A stretch of 64,000 nucleotides of DNA, taken from assembly GCF_000026945.1 (NCBI RefSeq), contig NC_012860.1:930001-994000 (forward strand). Reading direction: 5' to 3'. This stretch comes from Candida dubliniensis CD36 (Eukaryota; Ascomycota; Pichiomycetes; Serinales; Debaryomycetaceae). Below are positions 1-10,386 of the stretch, piece after piece; the first letter of the stretch is position 1, and each line of letters starts with the position of its first letter. The notes under the pieces were generated by a model. It was not told the origin of the DNA. It saw only the letters and a program-made list of their open reading frames with translations, and searched no databases. A program made the translations under genes and the position numbers.

Positions 1-364
1 TATTCAATTCATTTTCAAGTAATGGCATTGGTGTTAATAATTCTGGATCATAATTATTTGGACGATAATATAAACTGACTTTTAATAATAATGTTTGAAT
101 CAAAATCATAATTATTGATTGACGTAGTAGAGTTGGTTCATAAGGAGAACAAAAATAATAATATATCCGTAAAATCGATGCCATGAACATGGTACAACAT
201 ATATCAATAGAAAACCCCATTGATGTTTGTCGCTTATGAATACTATAACATGTGGATCCATAAGAAAACAAGGGAGTGAATGTCATGAAAAGATTGACAC
301 ATGCTTGTAAATCAGGAAGATAGGCTAAATATGGTCGATAATCTTCAGGTAAGAATTTTAACAT
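1..364 (-). CDS. ANY1: PQ-loop membrane protein, Any1/Cfs1-like (5' part only)
   Basis: An open frame runs leftward from an ATG at 364 and leaves the window after about 121 codons, so only the N-terminal part is visible. It reads MLKFLPEDYRPYLAYLPDL, followed by hydrophobic segments. It contains the stretch SYGSTCYSIHKRQTSMGFSI, which resembles the first PQ-loop repeat of the yeast Any1/Cfs1 (YMR010W) family: a transmembrane helix, a small loop, then GFS(I/L)D. Family members sit in Golgi/endosomal membranes, and their loss suppresses defects of the phospholipid flippase Neo1 in S. cerevisiae. The assignment rests on this one repeat; another PQ-loop protein is possible because the second repeat lies outside the window. 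Confidence 0.6.
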   Translation of the reverse strand, partial: MLKFLPEDYRPYLAYLPDLQACVNLFMTFTPLFSYGSTCYSIHKRQTSMGFSIDICCTMFMASILRIYYYFCSPYEPTLLRQSIIMILIQTLLLKVSLYYRPNNYDPELLTPMPLLENELN

Positions 365-837
365 AATGAAGGTGTATCTGTGAATTATTATATGAACATT
401 TATGGTGCCCAGTTTTATAGGAATCGGATTTATTGTACCCTGTTGTCTTTTTGTTTATTTAGTATTTTACTTTCAAATGTGTAAAACCTAATTTTGTTTT
501 TTTTTTATTTTTTTTCTTCCTTCCTTACCGCAATTATTGATAATGATGGTTTGTCAATTTCCTTCCTTCTATTTTGCTTCGTTAAGATCGTTTGATCGTT
601 AAGGTTTATTTTATCAAGAACAAAACTGACCAAGCTAAAAAAAAAAAAAATTATTGTGGACGATTTGACAAAAACAAGAACAAAAGATCTAAGATCCCAA
701 ATCCATTCTACAGTTCAATCAATCTCACACAAATTATTACATTATCATACACAAACTATATACAATACAATACAATAACTTTCAACTTAATCTCTGGCAC
801 CAACTTTTTTTTTTTTTTTTTTCTTTTTTTTGTTAGT
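365..837. other. Intergenic: 5' flank of the PQ-loop gene
   Basis: No gene is seen. It holds T-rich and A-rich homopolymer tracts (A run about 637-650; T run about 805-822) and serves as upstream DNA of the PQ-loop gene and 3' flank of the next gene. A short open frame here begins with TTG, not ATG. Confidence 0.6.
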
Positions 838-3201
838 TTAATAAGCAGTCATAAACGATGAAGCAGAGGAATGACTTTGATGAGGTTGTAAATATTTAAA
901 ATGAGGCGGTGACAATCTTCTATGATTATTTGATTGATTCTCTTGCAGGTCGTGCAATCTCCAACTATGGATTGCTTCATCAACATCAATAAACTCATCC
1001 CCATTTTCTTCTTGTTCATTCTCATTCTCATTCACAGTATTATTGGCAAGCATGGATGTTTCAATTAATCCATTCATAGCGGCTCTACTTGCTCTTGATT
1101 GGTTATACCTAAACCCTCTAAGTAAGTCCCGTTGTGAACTCAGTCCTTCTTGTGTTTGCAGTGGTTCCTCATGTAATGGTACTTCACTGGCATCAACAAA
1201 TCGTCCATGATTCAAATCAACATCTGGTGATTGGACAATTTGTTCAATGACTCGATTAGTACTTGATTTTTGGTATCGAAACCCTCGAAACATTTCTCGT
1301 TGATTTTCTTCTTCTAATGATATGGCAAGTGCTCGTTGTAATTCATTTTCATAATCTTCCTGTTGTTGTCTCTGTTGTTCTTGGTGTTGACGTTGATCAC
1401 TTACTTCCATTTCATTCATCAATAAACTTGGTAAAACATTATAAAATTCACCATCATCAACTTTATTAATATCCCATAAATTAACATCTTCAGGAACAAT
1501 CTGTAATTTAATCAATTTCCGAATTATTTTATGTAAATTTGTTGAATTCTTGACTAATCGTTTATTTATTCTTAACACTGGTATCGAATATCGAGGGTCA
1601 AAAGATATCAAATCAACTCTCTTATGTAAATTCTCTCGATAAGGTGGAGAATGACCCCACTGTTCATTATTCATGTCATGACCGTTGTTGTAGTGTTGGT
1701 GGTGATGGTGATGATTACTATCATCAGTGGAATACTCATCCAAAGGTGGTGGGTCTATCAAATCAATTGGAAACATTGAGGCATCTATTCTACTGTTTAA
1801 TCTATCTATTATAGCATTTCTTGTTTGTTGTAATCTAGATTGTGATTGTGATTGCTGTTGCGATATTGGAGTTGCTAAGGTTGTTGTTTCCTCCTGTATG
1901 GATACATCTGTTGGTTGACGTGACTGTGACTGCCTTCCAACTTGATTTGGTATTATCAGTTCGGCGACATTAAAGTCCGGAGTGGGAATATTGTAGTTGC
2001 TTTGACTTGCATGAGAATGCATTTGCGGGGAATTGACGTCAGTGGTAGCAATAGTGATGCTTTTATTATTTCTTCCATTGGTGGTGCGACCAGTATTCTT
2101 ATTTGACAGGTTTCTAGATCCATTAATTGATGACGATGATGGCTGCAAGTGCTCGATTTCACGAATACTAGCCAGTCGTCTCAATTCTCTAGCTCTTCTT
2201 GCACGTCTGCTATCTCTAGCCAGACTCCCTGTTCTCTCCAATATACATGCTACAGCTTCAACTCTCTGTGATTCTAACGATGACTGGTTGTGATTGCTGT
2301 CTACTGCCCCCACTTGCTGGACGGCTAAATTTCTATTATTGCGTTCTGTAAAATTTCTGCAATCTCTAGAATTATTGTTACTTCCATCTAATGCACTAGG
2401 ATTTGATTCCAGAACTTCGTTACGTGTGGCATTGAGAACATTGATCTGTTGCTTGTTTTGAGGTGAAACTGATCGCCTGTTTACTTCTTCAAACCCAGAA
2501 GGCATTTCATCCCCTTCTTCTTCTTCTTCATGATCTTCAATAGTGTCTTCATAATGTGATCCAAAGCTAGTATCCATGATATCGTGTATTGGATATGGTA
2601 GGTTATTAGGAACTGGAACAGATGGAACTACTTGTACACTTGTATTTCTAGGTACTTCCTGATGCGGTTTTGCTTTGTGTCTATTTTGTTTATTCCGCTG
2701 TTCTCTTGATATTAATGACTCTCTAGATGATACACTATTTCTTCTATCACGATAATTCTTTCTCATTGGACGAGTCCTTGTAACCACTCTTTCTCCAGCT
2801 TTCTTTTTCTTTTTATGTTGTATACTAGGTTTTGATTTCCCATTAGGATGCTCCAAAGAGCCACCTGTTGTTACTTTTGCTGGAATATTTGCATCATGTC
2901 TATGGTTGGTGGGTGATGATTGTCTTTTTTTATTTTGATCTACATAAGACTTTGATACTTGTGACGTAACAAACTCAGCTGTAGGTGACAAACTTCCCAA
3001 AGTACTAGTACTCCCAACACCATTAGGTCGTGATATTCTGGTTGAATTATAGACTATTCCCTTGGTGGAATCCAGTGTCAGGATAAATTTAGGGGAATGA
3101 TGAACTTTAGGTGAATTCTTTGGGGTTTTTGGCTTTGATTTGTGTTGAGATTTGATTGGAGGAACTTCCTGATGAGACTTTTTACCAAATAGATTAAGCA
3201 T
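838..3201 (-). CDS. Disordered protein with a ubiquitin-interacting motif
   Basis: This is a 787-aa protein with an ATG at 3201. Most of it is low-complexity: Ser/Asn/Arg-rich stretches, an acidic run near residue 225, and a His-rich patch. Residues about 618-635 contain NELQRALAISLEEEN, which fits the ubiquitin-interacting motif consensus (hydrophobic-x-x-Ala-x-x-x-Ser with acidic flanks). A short RGFRY motif occurs twice, at about 639-643 and 695-699, each followed by a Ser/Arg segment, suggesting an internal duplication. I do not recognise an ortholog outside Candida relatives. The UIM suggests an adaptor in ubiquitin-dependent sorting or turnover, but this is inference. The K/R-rich N-terminal third could contain nuclear localisation signals. 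Confidence 0.75.
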   Translation of the reverse strand: MLNLFGKKSHQEVPPIKSQHKSKPKTPKNSPKVHHSPKFILTLDSTKGIVYNSTRISRPNGVGSTSTLGSLSPTAEFVTSQVSKSYVDQNKKRQSSPTNHRHDANIPAKVTTGGSLEHPNGKSKPSIQHKKKKKAGERVVTRTRPMRKNYRDRRNSVSSRESLISREQRNKQNRHKAKPHQEVPRNTSVQVVPSVPVPNNLPYPIHDIMDTSFGSHYEDTIEDHEEEEEGDEMPSGFEEVNRRSVSPQNKQQINVLNATRNEVLESNPSALDGSNNNSRDCRNFTERNNRNLAVQQVGAVDSNHNQSSLESQRVEAVACILERTGSLARDSRRARRARELRRLASIREIEHLQPSSSSINGSRNLSNKNTGRTTNGRNNKSITIATTDVNSPQMHSHASQSNYNIPTPDFNVAELIIPNQVGRQSQSRQPTDVSIQEETTTLATPISQQQSQSQSRLQQTRNAIIDRLNSRIDASMFPIDLIDPPPLDEYSTDDSNHHHHHQHYNNGHDMNNEQWGHSPPYRENLHKRVDLISFDPRYSIPVLRINKRLVKNSTNLHKIIRKLIKLQIVPEDVNLWDINKVDDGEFYNVLPSLLMNEMEVSDQRQHQEQQRQQQEDYENELQRALAISLEEENQREMFRGFRYQKSSTNRVIEQIVQSPDVDLNHGRFVDASEVPLHEEPLQTQEGLSSQRDLLRGFRYNQSRASRAAMNGLIETSMLANNTVNENENEQEENGDEFIDVDEAIHSWRLHDLQENQSNNHRRLSPPHFKYLQPHQSHSSASSFMTAY

Positions 3202-4536
3202 CGTAGTACTGCAATACTTGTTTCAAATAAGAAGTTTAAGGAATAGTAGTTTGATGAGATAAGGGAAGAACAAGACACAAAAAACACTTACACTAACACT
3301 AACACTAACACCCTAAAACTACCAAATGAGAAACTGCTAGCAAAACTTTGTAGGATTGAATTTGAACCTTTCAAGAACAAGACGAAGAGAAAGAAAAAGG
3401 TTTAGGGTATCACTGTATTTTTTTGAGAATTAATAGATTTACAAAACGGTCGGAGAGGAATCTCCATTCTTCTTATTATGGTGTCCTATCATATGCACAA
3501 TGCCAGTTGATAGAAAAATTTTAGTCTTCAAGCACTTTTCCAAATTAGGCAATTACATAAAAGTAACTTTCATTCTTTTTTTTTTTTTTTTTTTTTCGTT
3601 TTGCGTTGTGGTTAAATCTATTACCGGCTTTGATCTATTTCCTATTTCATTAGACTCTAGAAATGATCAATTGATACTCCGAGAGATGATAAATTCCCCT
3701 AGAAAAGGACATGTCAATGATCGGACAAACTCCAATACCGTGCTTTCTTTTTCCTTTTTCTGTGGGCTTGTTGTGTACTCGATTATTTTCGTATTTAAAT
3801 CGTGGAGCAAACTCTAACAGGGTAAAGAAAATAACCTCTACAAATTGTGAGTGTTTTTCTTAACGTTGTCATTGTTTGGTAATTTTGATGATTCGAAGTT
3901 TATTCCAGTTGCTACACGTTGTTACAGAGACGTGTTTTATCTTCTAATTATGAATTATTCTTGTGTCACCCCCCTTGCCTTTGTTTTTGGTTTCGCAACT
4001 ATACCTTCCCCAAATGCACCAACAATGCACTTTATTATTCTTTCATAATAAGCATGAAGTATCAACATTTATTTCAGTGTTTGATGAAAGAAAATAAGTT
4101 TATATAGAAACTTCTTCTAGTATAAACCACATAGTTATCCATTATCCGTTTCTCGGAATGTATGGATCTAAACACTGTGGCAAGTGGAATAAACAATCTT
4201 TCTATAGGAGTTGATTAACAATATGTCCCAAAAGTGGATTTCCTCTTAGTTATATTGTCGCCATGAATCCATATAATAACACAATAGTCTCAAAAAAAGA
4301 TTCTTATTCTACAGAAATATCGATGCTGTTATTCTCATAACAAAAATGGAATATGTACTTATATTGAACCATGAAAAGACAAAAAATAGCCAGATAAACA
4401 TGCAAAACTACTCAAATATGTAATAAATACAACTCTCATTCAACAATACATTCCAGTTGACTAGTTTGAAGTTCTTGTTTCCCGAAATCAGCACTGCTTC
4501 ATGGGAGTTGGCAAAATGCAATGTTATCCCTCACAT
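3202..4536. other. Long intergenic region with CACTAA repeats
   Basis: No convincing gene in about 1.3 kb. It holds three tandem CACTAA units at 3291-3308, an ACCCTAA at 3310-3316 and its inverse TTAGGGT at 3402-3408 (Tbf1-type cores), and a long T run near 3577-3595. Short open frames at 3500-3817 and 3851-4107 are translated from homopolymer or AT-rich DNA and look accidental. Confidence 0.5.
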
Positions 4537-4788
4537 TTATTTACTGTTCTTGTGCTCATCCAATTCTTTTTCCAATTTATCAATGGTTTCTTGTTGTTTT
4601 TGTAATTTTTCTTTCAATTTCTTCAATTGAGCAGCTTCGTGTTTCTTAATGTAAACATTTTCTTGGGCTCTTTCTTTTTCGGAGAAAGCATCTTTGGATT
4701 GAGGAATGGCTCCTTCAGTTAAAGCAACTCTGGAAGTAGAAAATAATCTGACGCCTCTAACAGATGATCTAGCAATTTGTGACAACAT
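4537..4788 (-). CDS. INH1: Mitochondrial F1F0-ATPase inhibitor (IF1 family)
   Basis: This 83-aa protein has an ATG at 4788. Residues 1 to about 20 form an Arg/Ser-rich mitochondrial presequence ending near LFSTSR. The mature part has the IF1 inhibitory core (DAFSEKERAQENVYIKKHE) and then a heptad-rich helix (QLKKLKEKLQKQQETIDKLE), the dimerising coiled coil. IF1 proteins block ATP hydrolysis by F1 when the membrane potential collapses. The length matches yeast Inh1. A CCAAT box on the coding strand lies about 235 bp upstream, similar to the one at ATP1 in this window. Confidence 0.93.
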   Translation of the reverse strand: MLSQIARSSVRGVRLFSTSRVALTEGAIPQSKDAFSEKERAQENVYIKKHEAAQLKKLKEKLQKQQETIDKLEKELDEHKNSK

Positions 4789-5019
4789 AATTGGATAAAT
4801 GATTTATAAATAGTTAATTGTATAAAGAAAAGAAGTGGTGTTTATGAGGAGAACAAAAATTTAAAAACCCACTTTCAAAATTTTGGTGACTGAAGTTGAA
4901 AACGCTCACATAGTTCAATTCTCTCTCTTTCTTTCATTCTCTCTTTTTCTCTCTGGAACGTAAGAAAAAAAAAAAAAAATAATTCAGCCCATACCTGCAC
5001 ATAGAAATATTTCAATTCT

Positions 5020-5025
5020 ATTGGT
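5020..5025 (-). promoter_or_regulatory. CCAAT (HAP-type) box upstream of INH1
   Basis: Read on the minus strand the sequence is AACCAATAG, close to the HAP2/3/5 consensus ACCAATNA. It sits about 235 bp upstream of the INH1 start codon. HAP complexes control respiratory genes in yeasts; occupancy here is inferred. Confidence 0.45.
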
Positions 5026-5175
5026 TAAAACGAGTGACCCCAGTAATAGTGTTAGTTTACTGGGTGAAACTGTGCATTCCACTGGTTTTTCCTATTGACT
5101 ATTATTATTATATAATATTATATAATATTTCTATTTACAAACTATATTTGCATCAAATGGACACATAGACATATA

Positions 5176-5195
5176 CAAACAAACAAACAAACAAA
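5176..5195. repeat. (CAAA)5 microsatellite
   Basis: Five tandem CAAA units directly visible, followed by an A run, in the 3' flank of RSM18. Confidence 0.9.
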
Positions 5196-5263
5196 AAAAG
5201 AGACAACTCCAAAACTAGATATGGGTGTAAATATGATCTTGATACTTTTGGGTCTGGTTTAGA

Positions 5264-5854
5264 TTACAAATTTCTTGTTGGCATGTATCTGGCATGTCTA
5301 TGCTGTGAAGATAACAATCCTAAACTTCTTGCATATTCTATAGCCATGGATAGTCTCTTTTGATTCTTAGCATTACAACCTGTTAAGTGACGGGGTAATA
5401 TTTGACCAGTTGAGGTTAAAAATTTGGATAAAATCTCTGGCATCAAATACAAATTCTTTGGATCGATTCCTGACTTTTCAAATGGATCTGATAACTTCTT
5501 GGTGGTTTTCATTTTCTTTTCCATATCAAATCTGTTCATACTGAAATCAAAGGGGTTATATGTATCACCCATTGTGAAATGTCTGTGCAAGTTAGGCGAT
5601 ACGTAAATAGGTGGATCAGATGCTGATATATTTTCGGTTATTTTGTTCAAATTTTCATTCAAATTAACTTGTATTGATGATTCTGATGCATATGATTCGT
5701 TCCATGAAGTTTTACTCTTCATATCATCAATTTTTGGTTTACTGGATGTATCGACGGATAACTCTTCATTTAGTTTTGGAGTAGTCGAGCTAACAAATCG
5801 TATTGAGCCACCATTAACAACCCTTATGCTTGATAACCTCAATGATGAAAGCAT
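5264..5854 (-). CDS. RSM18: Mitochondrial small-subunit ribosomal protein bS18m
   Basis: This 196-aa protein has an ATG at 5854. The N-terminus is a presequence rich in Ser, Arg and Leu. The C-terminal 75 residues carry the bS18 fold: a segment ending ILPRHLTGCNAKNQKRLSMA followed by IEYARSLGLLSS, which corresponds to the bacterial S18 pattern I(T/L)PR..TG.....QR.L..AI..AR..GLLP. The long, acidic linker between presequence and S18 domain is typical of yeast Rsm18. It acts in the mitoribosome. An AAAAATTTT element 52 bp upstream fits the motif reported in Candida mitoribosomal promoters. Confidence 0.9.
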   Translation of the reverse strand: MLSSLRLSSIRVVNGGSIRFVSSTTPKLNEELSVDTSSKPKIDDMKSKTSWNESYASESSIQVNLNENLNKITENISASDPPIYVSPNLHRHFTMGDTYNPFDFSMNRFDMEKKMKTTKKLSDPFEKSGIDPKNLYLMPEILSKFLTSTGQILPRHLTGCNAKNQKRLSMAIEYARSLGLLSSQHRHARYMPTRNL

Positions 5855-6406
5855 TGTATGAATATGTTTTTTGTTCGGCTTCTGTTAATCGAATTATTCA
5901 ATGCTAAAAATTTTTTTAATTTTTTTTTTTTTTTTTTTTGATATTGTTGCACTGGAAACAGTTCAATTAAAGTCGTGGGAAAGATTACAACCTATGACAA
6001 TGTACTAGTCTTTTTTTTTTCTCCTGCTTCTTCTTCTATGTGAGAATGTGTTTGAACGATTTCACCCTATATCGAACATCAAAAAGAAATTTTTTTTTTT
6101 TTTAAAGATTGTTAGTCAACAATAGTTTGAATTCAAGTTCAAATTTTACATCGAACTACCTTAAAATATATTCAAATAGGTTTTAAGAAAGTTATACCAG
6201 AGATTTTGAGACTGAACGACAGAAATATTTTTCTACTATCTTTCACATTCACTAATAGTGTTATTACTGCCGTGGCAAAAAAAAAATAAAATAAAATAAA
6301 AACAGTGAACATATTCCTGGGTTCAGCAAAGGTTTTACATTTTATTACAATTATTCATATATTTAAGATACTATAGACTTTATAAAATACCTAAATATAG
6401 CAAATC
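5855..6406. other. Divergent promoter region between RSM18 and SIT4
   Basis: No gene is seen. It holds the RRPE-like element of RSM18, several T runs (5920-5939, 6011-6020, 6090-6102) and an (AAAAT)n tract at about 6276-6300. Confidence 0.6.
5906..5917 (-). promoter_or_regulatory. RRPE-like AAAAATTTT element upstream of RSM18
   Basis: AAAAATTTTTTT sits 52 bp upstream of the RSM18 ATG. AATTTT/RRPE-type elements are described in promoters of ribosome-biogenesis and mitoribosomal genes in C. albicans. The match lies in AT-rich DNA, so chance is a real alternative. Confidence 0.35.
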
Positions 6407-7351
6407 ATGGGAGAAAGAGGTCCAGATCAGTGGTTGGAACAGATAAAAAATTGTATTTCATTATCAGAATCCGATATGAAACAATTGTGTGAATTGGTCA
6501 AAGAATTGTTAATGGAAGAATCTAATATCCAACCTGTACAATCTCCAGTGACAGTGTGTGGTGACATACATGGACAATTTCATGATTTATTGGAATTGTT
6601 TAGAACTGCTGGAGGTTTACCTTCAGATGACAATCAAACCAATTTTATTTTCTTAGGGGACTACGTCGATCGTGGTTATTTTTCCTTGGAAACGTTTACT
6701 TTATTAATGGTTTTAAAAGTCAAATATCCACACAGAATTACCTTGGTAAGAGGAAATCACGAATCAAGACAAATCACCCAAGTTTATGGGTTTTATGAAG
6801 AATGTTTAACAAAATACGGTTCAACTACTGTTTGGAAATATTGTTGTCAGGTTTTTGATTTCTTAACTTTAGCAGCTATAATAGATGGCAAAATTTTATG
6901 TGTGCATGGTGGATTATCTCCCGAAATAAGAATGTTGGACCAGATAAGAGTATTATCTAGAGCTCAAGAAGTCCCACACGAAGGAGGTTTCTGTGACTTG
7001 GTGTGGTCAGATCCAGACAACATTGACACCTGGGCAGTCTCGCCTAGAGGTGCGGGATGGTTGTTTGGCTCAAAAGTGTCGCGAGAATTCAATCACATTA
7101 ACAATTTGCAATTAATTGCCAGAGCACACCAGTTGGTAATGGAAGGGTTTCGTTACCATTTTAAAGAAAAAGATGTTGTCACAGTATGGTCTGCCCCAAA
7201 TTACTGTTATAGATGTGGGAATGTTGCCAGTGTTATGCAAGTTGATGAAGACTTAGAACCTAATTTCAAGATATTCAGTGCAGTTCAAGATGGCGACTTA
7301 TCAGCCAAGAACAATGCCAACAAACAACAAAGAAGTGATTATTTTTTGTAA
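6407..7351 (+). CDS. SIT4: PP6-type Ser/Thr protein phosphatase catalytic subunit
   Basis: A 314-aa PPP-family phosphatase with an ATG at 6407. Metal-site motifs are intact: GDIHGQ (about residues 47-52), GDYVDRG (84-90), RGNHE (114-118) and the HGG and RAHQ blocks later. The sequence tracks yeast Sit4/human PP6 rather than PP2A or Ppg1: [36 protein letters not shown], and [15 protein letters not shown]. The C-terminus ends YFL, the methylatable tail shared with PP2A relatives. It acts with SAP subunits in G1/S progression, TOR signalling and stress responses. The length equals that of Sit4 in other yeasts. Confidence 0.96.
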   Translation: MGERGPDQWLEQIKNCISLSESDMKQLCELVKELLMEESNIQPVQSPVTVCGDIHGQFHDLLELFRTAGGLPSDDNQTNFIFLGDYVDRGYFSLETFTLLMVLKVKYPHRITLVRGNHESRQITQVYGFYEECLTKYGSTTVWKYCCQVFDFLTLAAIIDGKILCVHGGLSPEIRMLDQIRVLSRAQEVPHEGGFCDLVWSDPDNIDTWAVSPRGAGWLFGSKVSREFNHINNLQLIARAHQLVMEGFRYHFKEKDVVTVWSAPNYCYRCGNVASVMQVDEDLEPNFKIFSAVQDGDLSAKNNANKQQRSDYFL

Positions 7352-7843
7352 CGAATGATGAATGATTTTTATATTTATATCTTTTTTTATTGTCCCTTAA
7401 TGATGCTGAATGCTTTACCCATACATTATATAATATAGATCAAAAGATGGACTTACACTTATAAACCGACTAAAAAGAATAAAATGAATTTTTTTTTAAA
7501 AAAAATGAAAATTAGAAGAAAAGAAATTTTAAGAAATGCCTTTGCTAGTTTTTTTTTTGTTCTACCTTTAATGTCAAGATCTTAATGTTGTTACTGTCTT
7601 TATTTATTTCCCAAATATTTTTGCTTTTTATTTTTGTCATTATTTTATTAATCCATTTTGTTCCAAACAATACAAATACCATTAATGAGATGCTTAATTG
7701 TTTCACCAAGGTAATTATGTAAATGATCTGGCCCAAGTTTTAAATCTTTATACTATTAATGAGTTTTGTACAATAGTTCTATATCATATTTTTAGTACAA
7801 ATTATTTACCAATATAGATATACATATTTGTTTTATTTTCACT
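7352..7843. other. Convergent 3' region between SIT4 and NOP4
   Basis: No gene is seen. AT-rich with T/A runs near 7490-7505 and 7550-7558; presumably holds both polyadenylation regions. Confidence 0.6.
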
Positions 7844-10066
7844 TTACTTCTTTGACTTTCTTCTCTTTCTTTTTAAACCAATGATCTTTTTCACGTTTTC
7901 TGAAAGACCAGATTTATTTGTCAGTTCTTTTTGCAGCTCCTCTGATTTTGGTGCACCTTTATTCATGTTACCTTTCTTTTGAGAACCCTTTCTAGCTTTC
8001 TTTTGTTTCCTATCAGATGATGCCCCAGATTTTTTACCCTTTGAAGTACGTTCTGTTTCATCGTTGTCTTCATCATCTCTTTTTCTTTTTTTGCTATTTT
8101 CTTTATTCTGGTTACGAGCAATCATTTCTTTCTCTCTTCTCCTTTTAACAACTTGAGCATTCTCAATAGCAAATTCAACAATTAGTCTTCTTTTGTTTAA
8201 ACCCTCTAACTCAGCTAGCTTCTTTTCTTCTTCTGTCAAACCTTCCAAAATTTCGGGTATGGACACTTCGTGAGCATTTAACCATCTCAATCCCATTAAA
8301 GCAGCTTTATGATCTCTAAACTCTATAAAACCATAACCTCTACTACGACCGGTTTCACCTGATCCTTTGACTTCCATGATAACTTTGGCCTGCTTGACAA
8401 CACCTTTATGTTTTGAATTCTTTGACTTAGCAATCTCTTCCTCAACCTCACCTCCATTAATTGACTGTTTAAATTTGACAGATCTGTTGACTTCTTCTTT
8501 TGAAAGTGGCTGTCTCTTGTTTTCTTTCACCTCAGTAGCAAATTGAACAACCGCTTTTCTTCCCAAGGCTTTTAATGCCTTAGCATTCATAGCTCTAGGC
8601 AAGTTTCTTATTGCCAATCTCGTCAATGATAAATGTAAAGTAGGATTTTTCTTCAACTGTTGGGTTCTCAATTTGTATGATTTTTCTCTCAATTCCAAAT
8701 CTGTTTTTGAGATATATTGAGCAAGTTTTGAATTTTCAGTGATTCTACCTTCATTTAATAAAAATAAGTTTCTTCTATCCTTTTCACCAGGTGCTTTACC
8801 TAGAGCTTCTTTTCTCTTTAGCAAATTTCTATCAGCTAATTTACTAGCCGAATCTCTATCAACAGCTGAAGCGATTGACAAAATTCTACCTTGATATACA
8901 TATGCTGGAGACACATCGTCTGCAATCAACATAGAAGTAGATGCAACGGTTGGAGCGTTCTCAAGACAGTCTAAGTAAGCGTCTTCTTTAGCAAATGCCA
9001 CGAATGCTGAGCCTTTCGACAATCCAGTTTCTTTATCAACCACTGGTAAAGCATATTTCACAGATCCAAATGTACTGAAATGCTCTTTTAAAGATTCAGC
9101 ATCAGCATCGTATGGAATATTACGTATAAAAATTGAAAATGGTTCTTGTCTATTACTTTTCTTTTTTGGATGCAGTGACTCTTCCTTTTTCTCTGGTTCT
9201 TCAATTTCCTCGTCCGATCCGTCCAATTCTTTGTCAGAGTTTACTTCATTCAATTCATCGAAATCTGAACTAGCATCATCATTATCAGATTCATCATCAT
9301 CTCCCTCTTCTTCTTCATTTTGATCATTGTCATCTTTGTTTGTGGAATCTGCTTCTTCTTCTTCCTCATCACTCTCATCGTCGTCTTCTTCTTCTTCTTC
9401 TTCTTTCATTTGTTCCCATTTTGATTTTTCAACAGCAAAATCTACTGCAACTTCTCTACCATTAATCTTTAATCCTTGACAACCTTCAACTGCCTTTTCA
9501 GCAGCTGATTTTTTCTTCATAATAACAAAGGCAAACCCACACATCTGTCCACCTTTTTTCTTGGGAATATATGCATCAAATACAGCACCATATTTACTGA
9601 AGATTTTTTTCAACTCATCGGGTTTTTTACAAGACCAAGGTAAATTACGAATAATCAATCTTGCTCTTCTTTTCTCAATTGGTGCCACGGGAGCCTTTTC
9701 TTGTCGATCACTACCTTCTTGTTGTTTTCTATCCCTTCTTTTGGCAACATCAACCCTCAAAAGACGGTCTTTAAATTTTGTCTTTCTACTTTCAACTAAT
9801 GCAGTCAAACAATCTTCATCCAAAGTAAATGAAACAAACCCAAATCCTCTGCTTTTTCCTTCATTGTCAGTGACTATGACAGCATGTTTAACAGGTACAA
9901 ATTGTGAAAAATATTCTGACAATTCTTCAGAAGTGGCATCAAACGGTATAGAACGAATAAATAATGTTTTGTGATCTAAACCATCATCTTGATTCTTCCC
10001 AGAATCTTGTTTCACATCCATAGATTCCACCACCACTTCTTTGTTGTTAATGCTTTCTTCATCCAT
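7844..10066 (-). CDS. NOP4: Nucleolar RNA-binding ribosome-biogenesis factor Nop4/RBM28
   Basis: A 740-aa protein with an ATG at 10066. It has four RRM-like domains. RRM1 is at about 32-112 ([26 protein letters not shown]). RRM2 is at about 131-215 ([20 protein letters not shown]). RRM3 is at about 312-420 ([20 protein letters not shown]), with an insert. A divergent RRM4 is at about 480-610 ([25 protein letters not shown]). A long Asp/Glu/Ser block (about 217-300) separates RRM2 from RRM3, and the C-terminus is Lys/Arg-rich, typical of nucleolar proteins. This architecture and the RRM4 motif match yeast Nop4 and human RBM28, needed for 27S pre-rRNA processing and 60S assembly. Promoter motifs upstream (PAC-like and RRPE) agree with this role. 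Confidence 0.93.
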   Translation of the reverse strand: MDEESINNKEVVVESMDVKQDSGKNQDDGLDHKTLFIRSIPFDATSEELSEYFSQFVPVKHAVIVTDNEGKSRGFGFVSFTLDEDCLTALVESRKTKFKDRLLRVDVAKRRDRKQQEGSDRQEKAPVAPIEKRRARLIIRNLPWSCKKPDELKKIFSKYGAVFDAYIPKKKGGQMCGFAFVIMKKKSAAEKAVEGCQGLKINGREVAVDFAVEKSKWEQMKEEEEEEDDDESDEEEEEADSTNKDDNDQNEEEEGDDDESDNDDASSDFDELNEVNSDKELDGSDEEIEEPEKKEESLHPKKKSNRQEPFSIFIRNIPYDADAESLKEHFSTFGSVKYALPVVDKETGLSKGSAFVAFAKEDAYLDCLENAPTVASTSMLIADDVSPAYVYQGRILSIASAVDRDSASKLADRNLLKRKEALGKAPGEKDRRNLFLLNEGRITENSKLAQYISKTDLELREKSYKLRTQQLKKNPTLHLSLTRLAIRNLPRAMNAKALKALGRKAVVQFATEVKENKRQPLSKEEVNRSVKFKQSINGGEVEEEIAKSKNSKHKGVVKQAKVIMEVKGSGETGRSRGYGFIEFRDHKAALMGLRWLNAHEVSIPEILEGLTEEEKKLAELEGLNKRRLIVEFAIENAQVVKRRREKEMIARNQNKENSKKRKRDDEDNDETERTSKGKKSGASSDRKQKKARKGSQKKGNMNKGAPKSEELQKELTNKSGLSENVKKIIGLKRKRRKSKK

Positions 10067-10386
10067 AATACTATTTGTCTGAGTTGTAGGATGAATTAAT
10101 TAAATTAGAGAGAGAAGAGAAGATCATCTCAAAATTTTTGAACTTTTTTCTCTCTCTCTTTACAAATATCACTTTTTTTTTTTTCTGTTTCTTGACACTA
10201 AAAAATAATCTAAATGCTACCAAATGATGCAGGCCCGTTTTCCATTTCAAATACACCAGACATGACAACGCAAAACTTTCATCAATTGTGCTTAGATAAA
10301 CTTACTACTATCCATACATAGATTAACAAAAAAATAACAGATTATAAACATATATTGATTTACACATAAACAACTTATCGATTTGA
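10067..10386. other. Intergenic: NOP4 promoter and APE2 3' flank
   Basis: Contains adjacent PAC-like and RRPE motifs and two T-rich tracts. An open frame crossing it (10071-10268) is not supported by any recognisable domain. Confidence 0.6.
10121..10139 (-). promoter_or_regulatory. Adjacent RRPE and PAC-like motifs upstream of NOP4
   Basis: On the coding strand CAAAAATTTT is followed immediately by GAGATGATCT. The first matches the RRPE core; the second matches the PAC consensus G(A/C)GATGAG(A/C)T at nine of ten positions. They lie 55-75 bp upstream of the ATG, the usual place in ribosome-biogenesis promoters. Confidence 0.5.

Larger units (their letters stand above)
4789..5263. other. Intergenic: INH1 promoter and RSM18 3' flank
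   Basis: Contains a CT-rich tract (about 4917-4954), an A run, the INH1 CCAAT box, an AT-only palindromic patch near 5100-5130, and a (CAAA)5 microsatellite at 5176-5195. No gene is seen. Confidence 0.6.

Noticed and set aside
592..861. 89-codon plus-strand frame
   Set aside because: Starts with TTG and is coded by A and T homopolymers next to the 3' end of the opposite gene.
3353..3368. Sequence resembling a tRNA B box on the minus strand (GGTTCAAATTC)
   Set aside because: No A box and no acceptor-stem pairing at the proper distances.
3500..3817. 105-codon plus-strand frame
   Set aside because: Its centre is a poly-T run read as poly-Phe; no domain or conserved motif.
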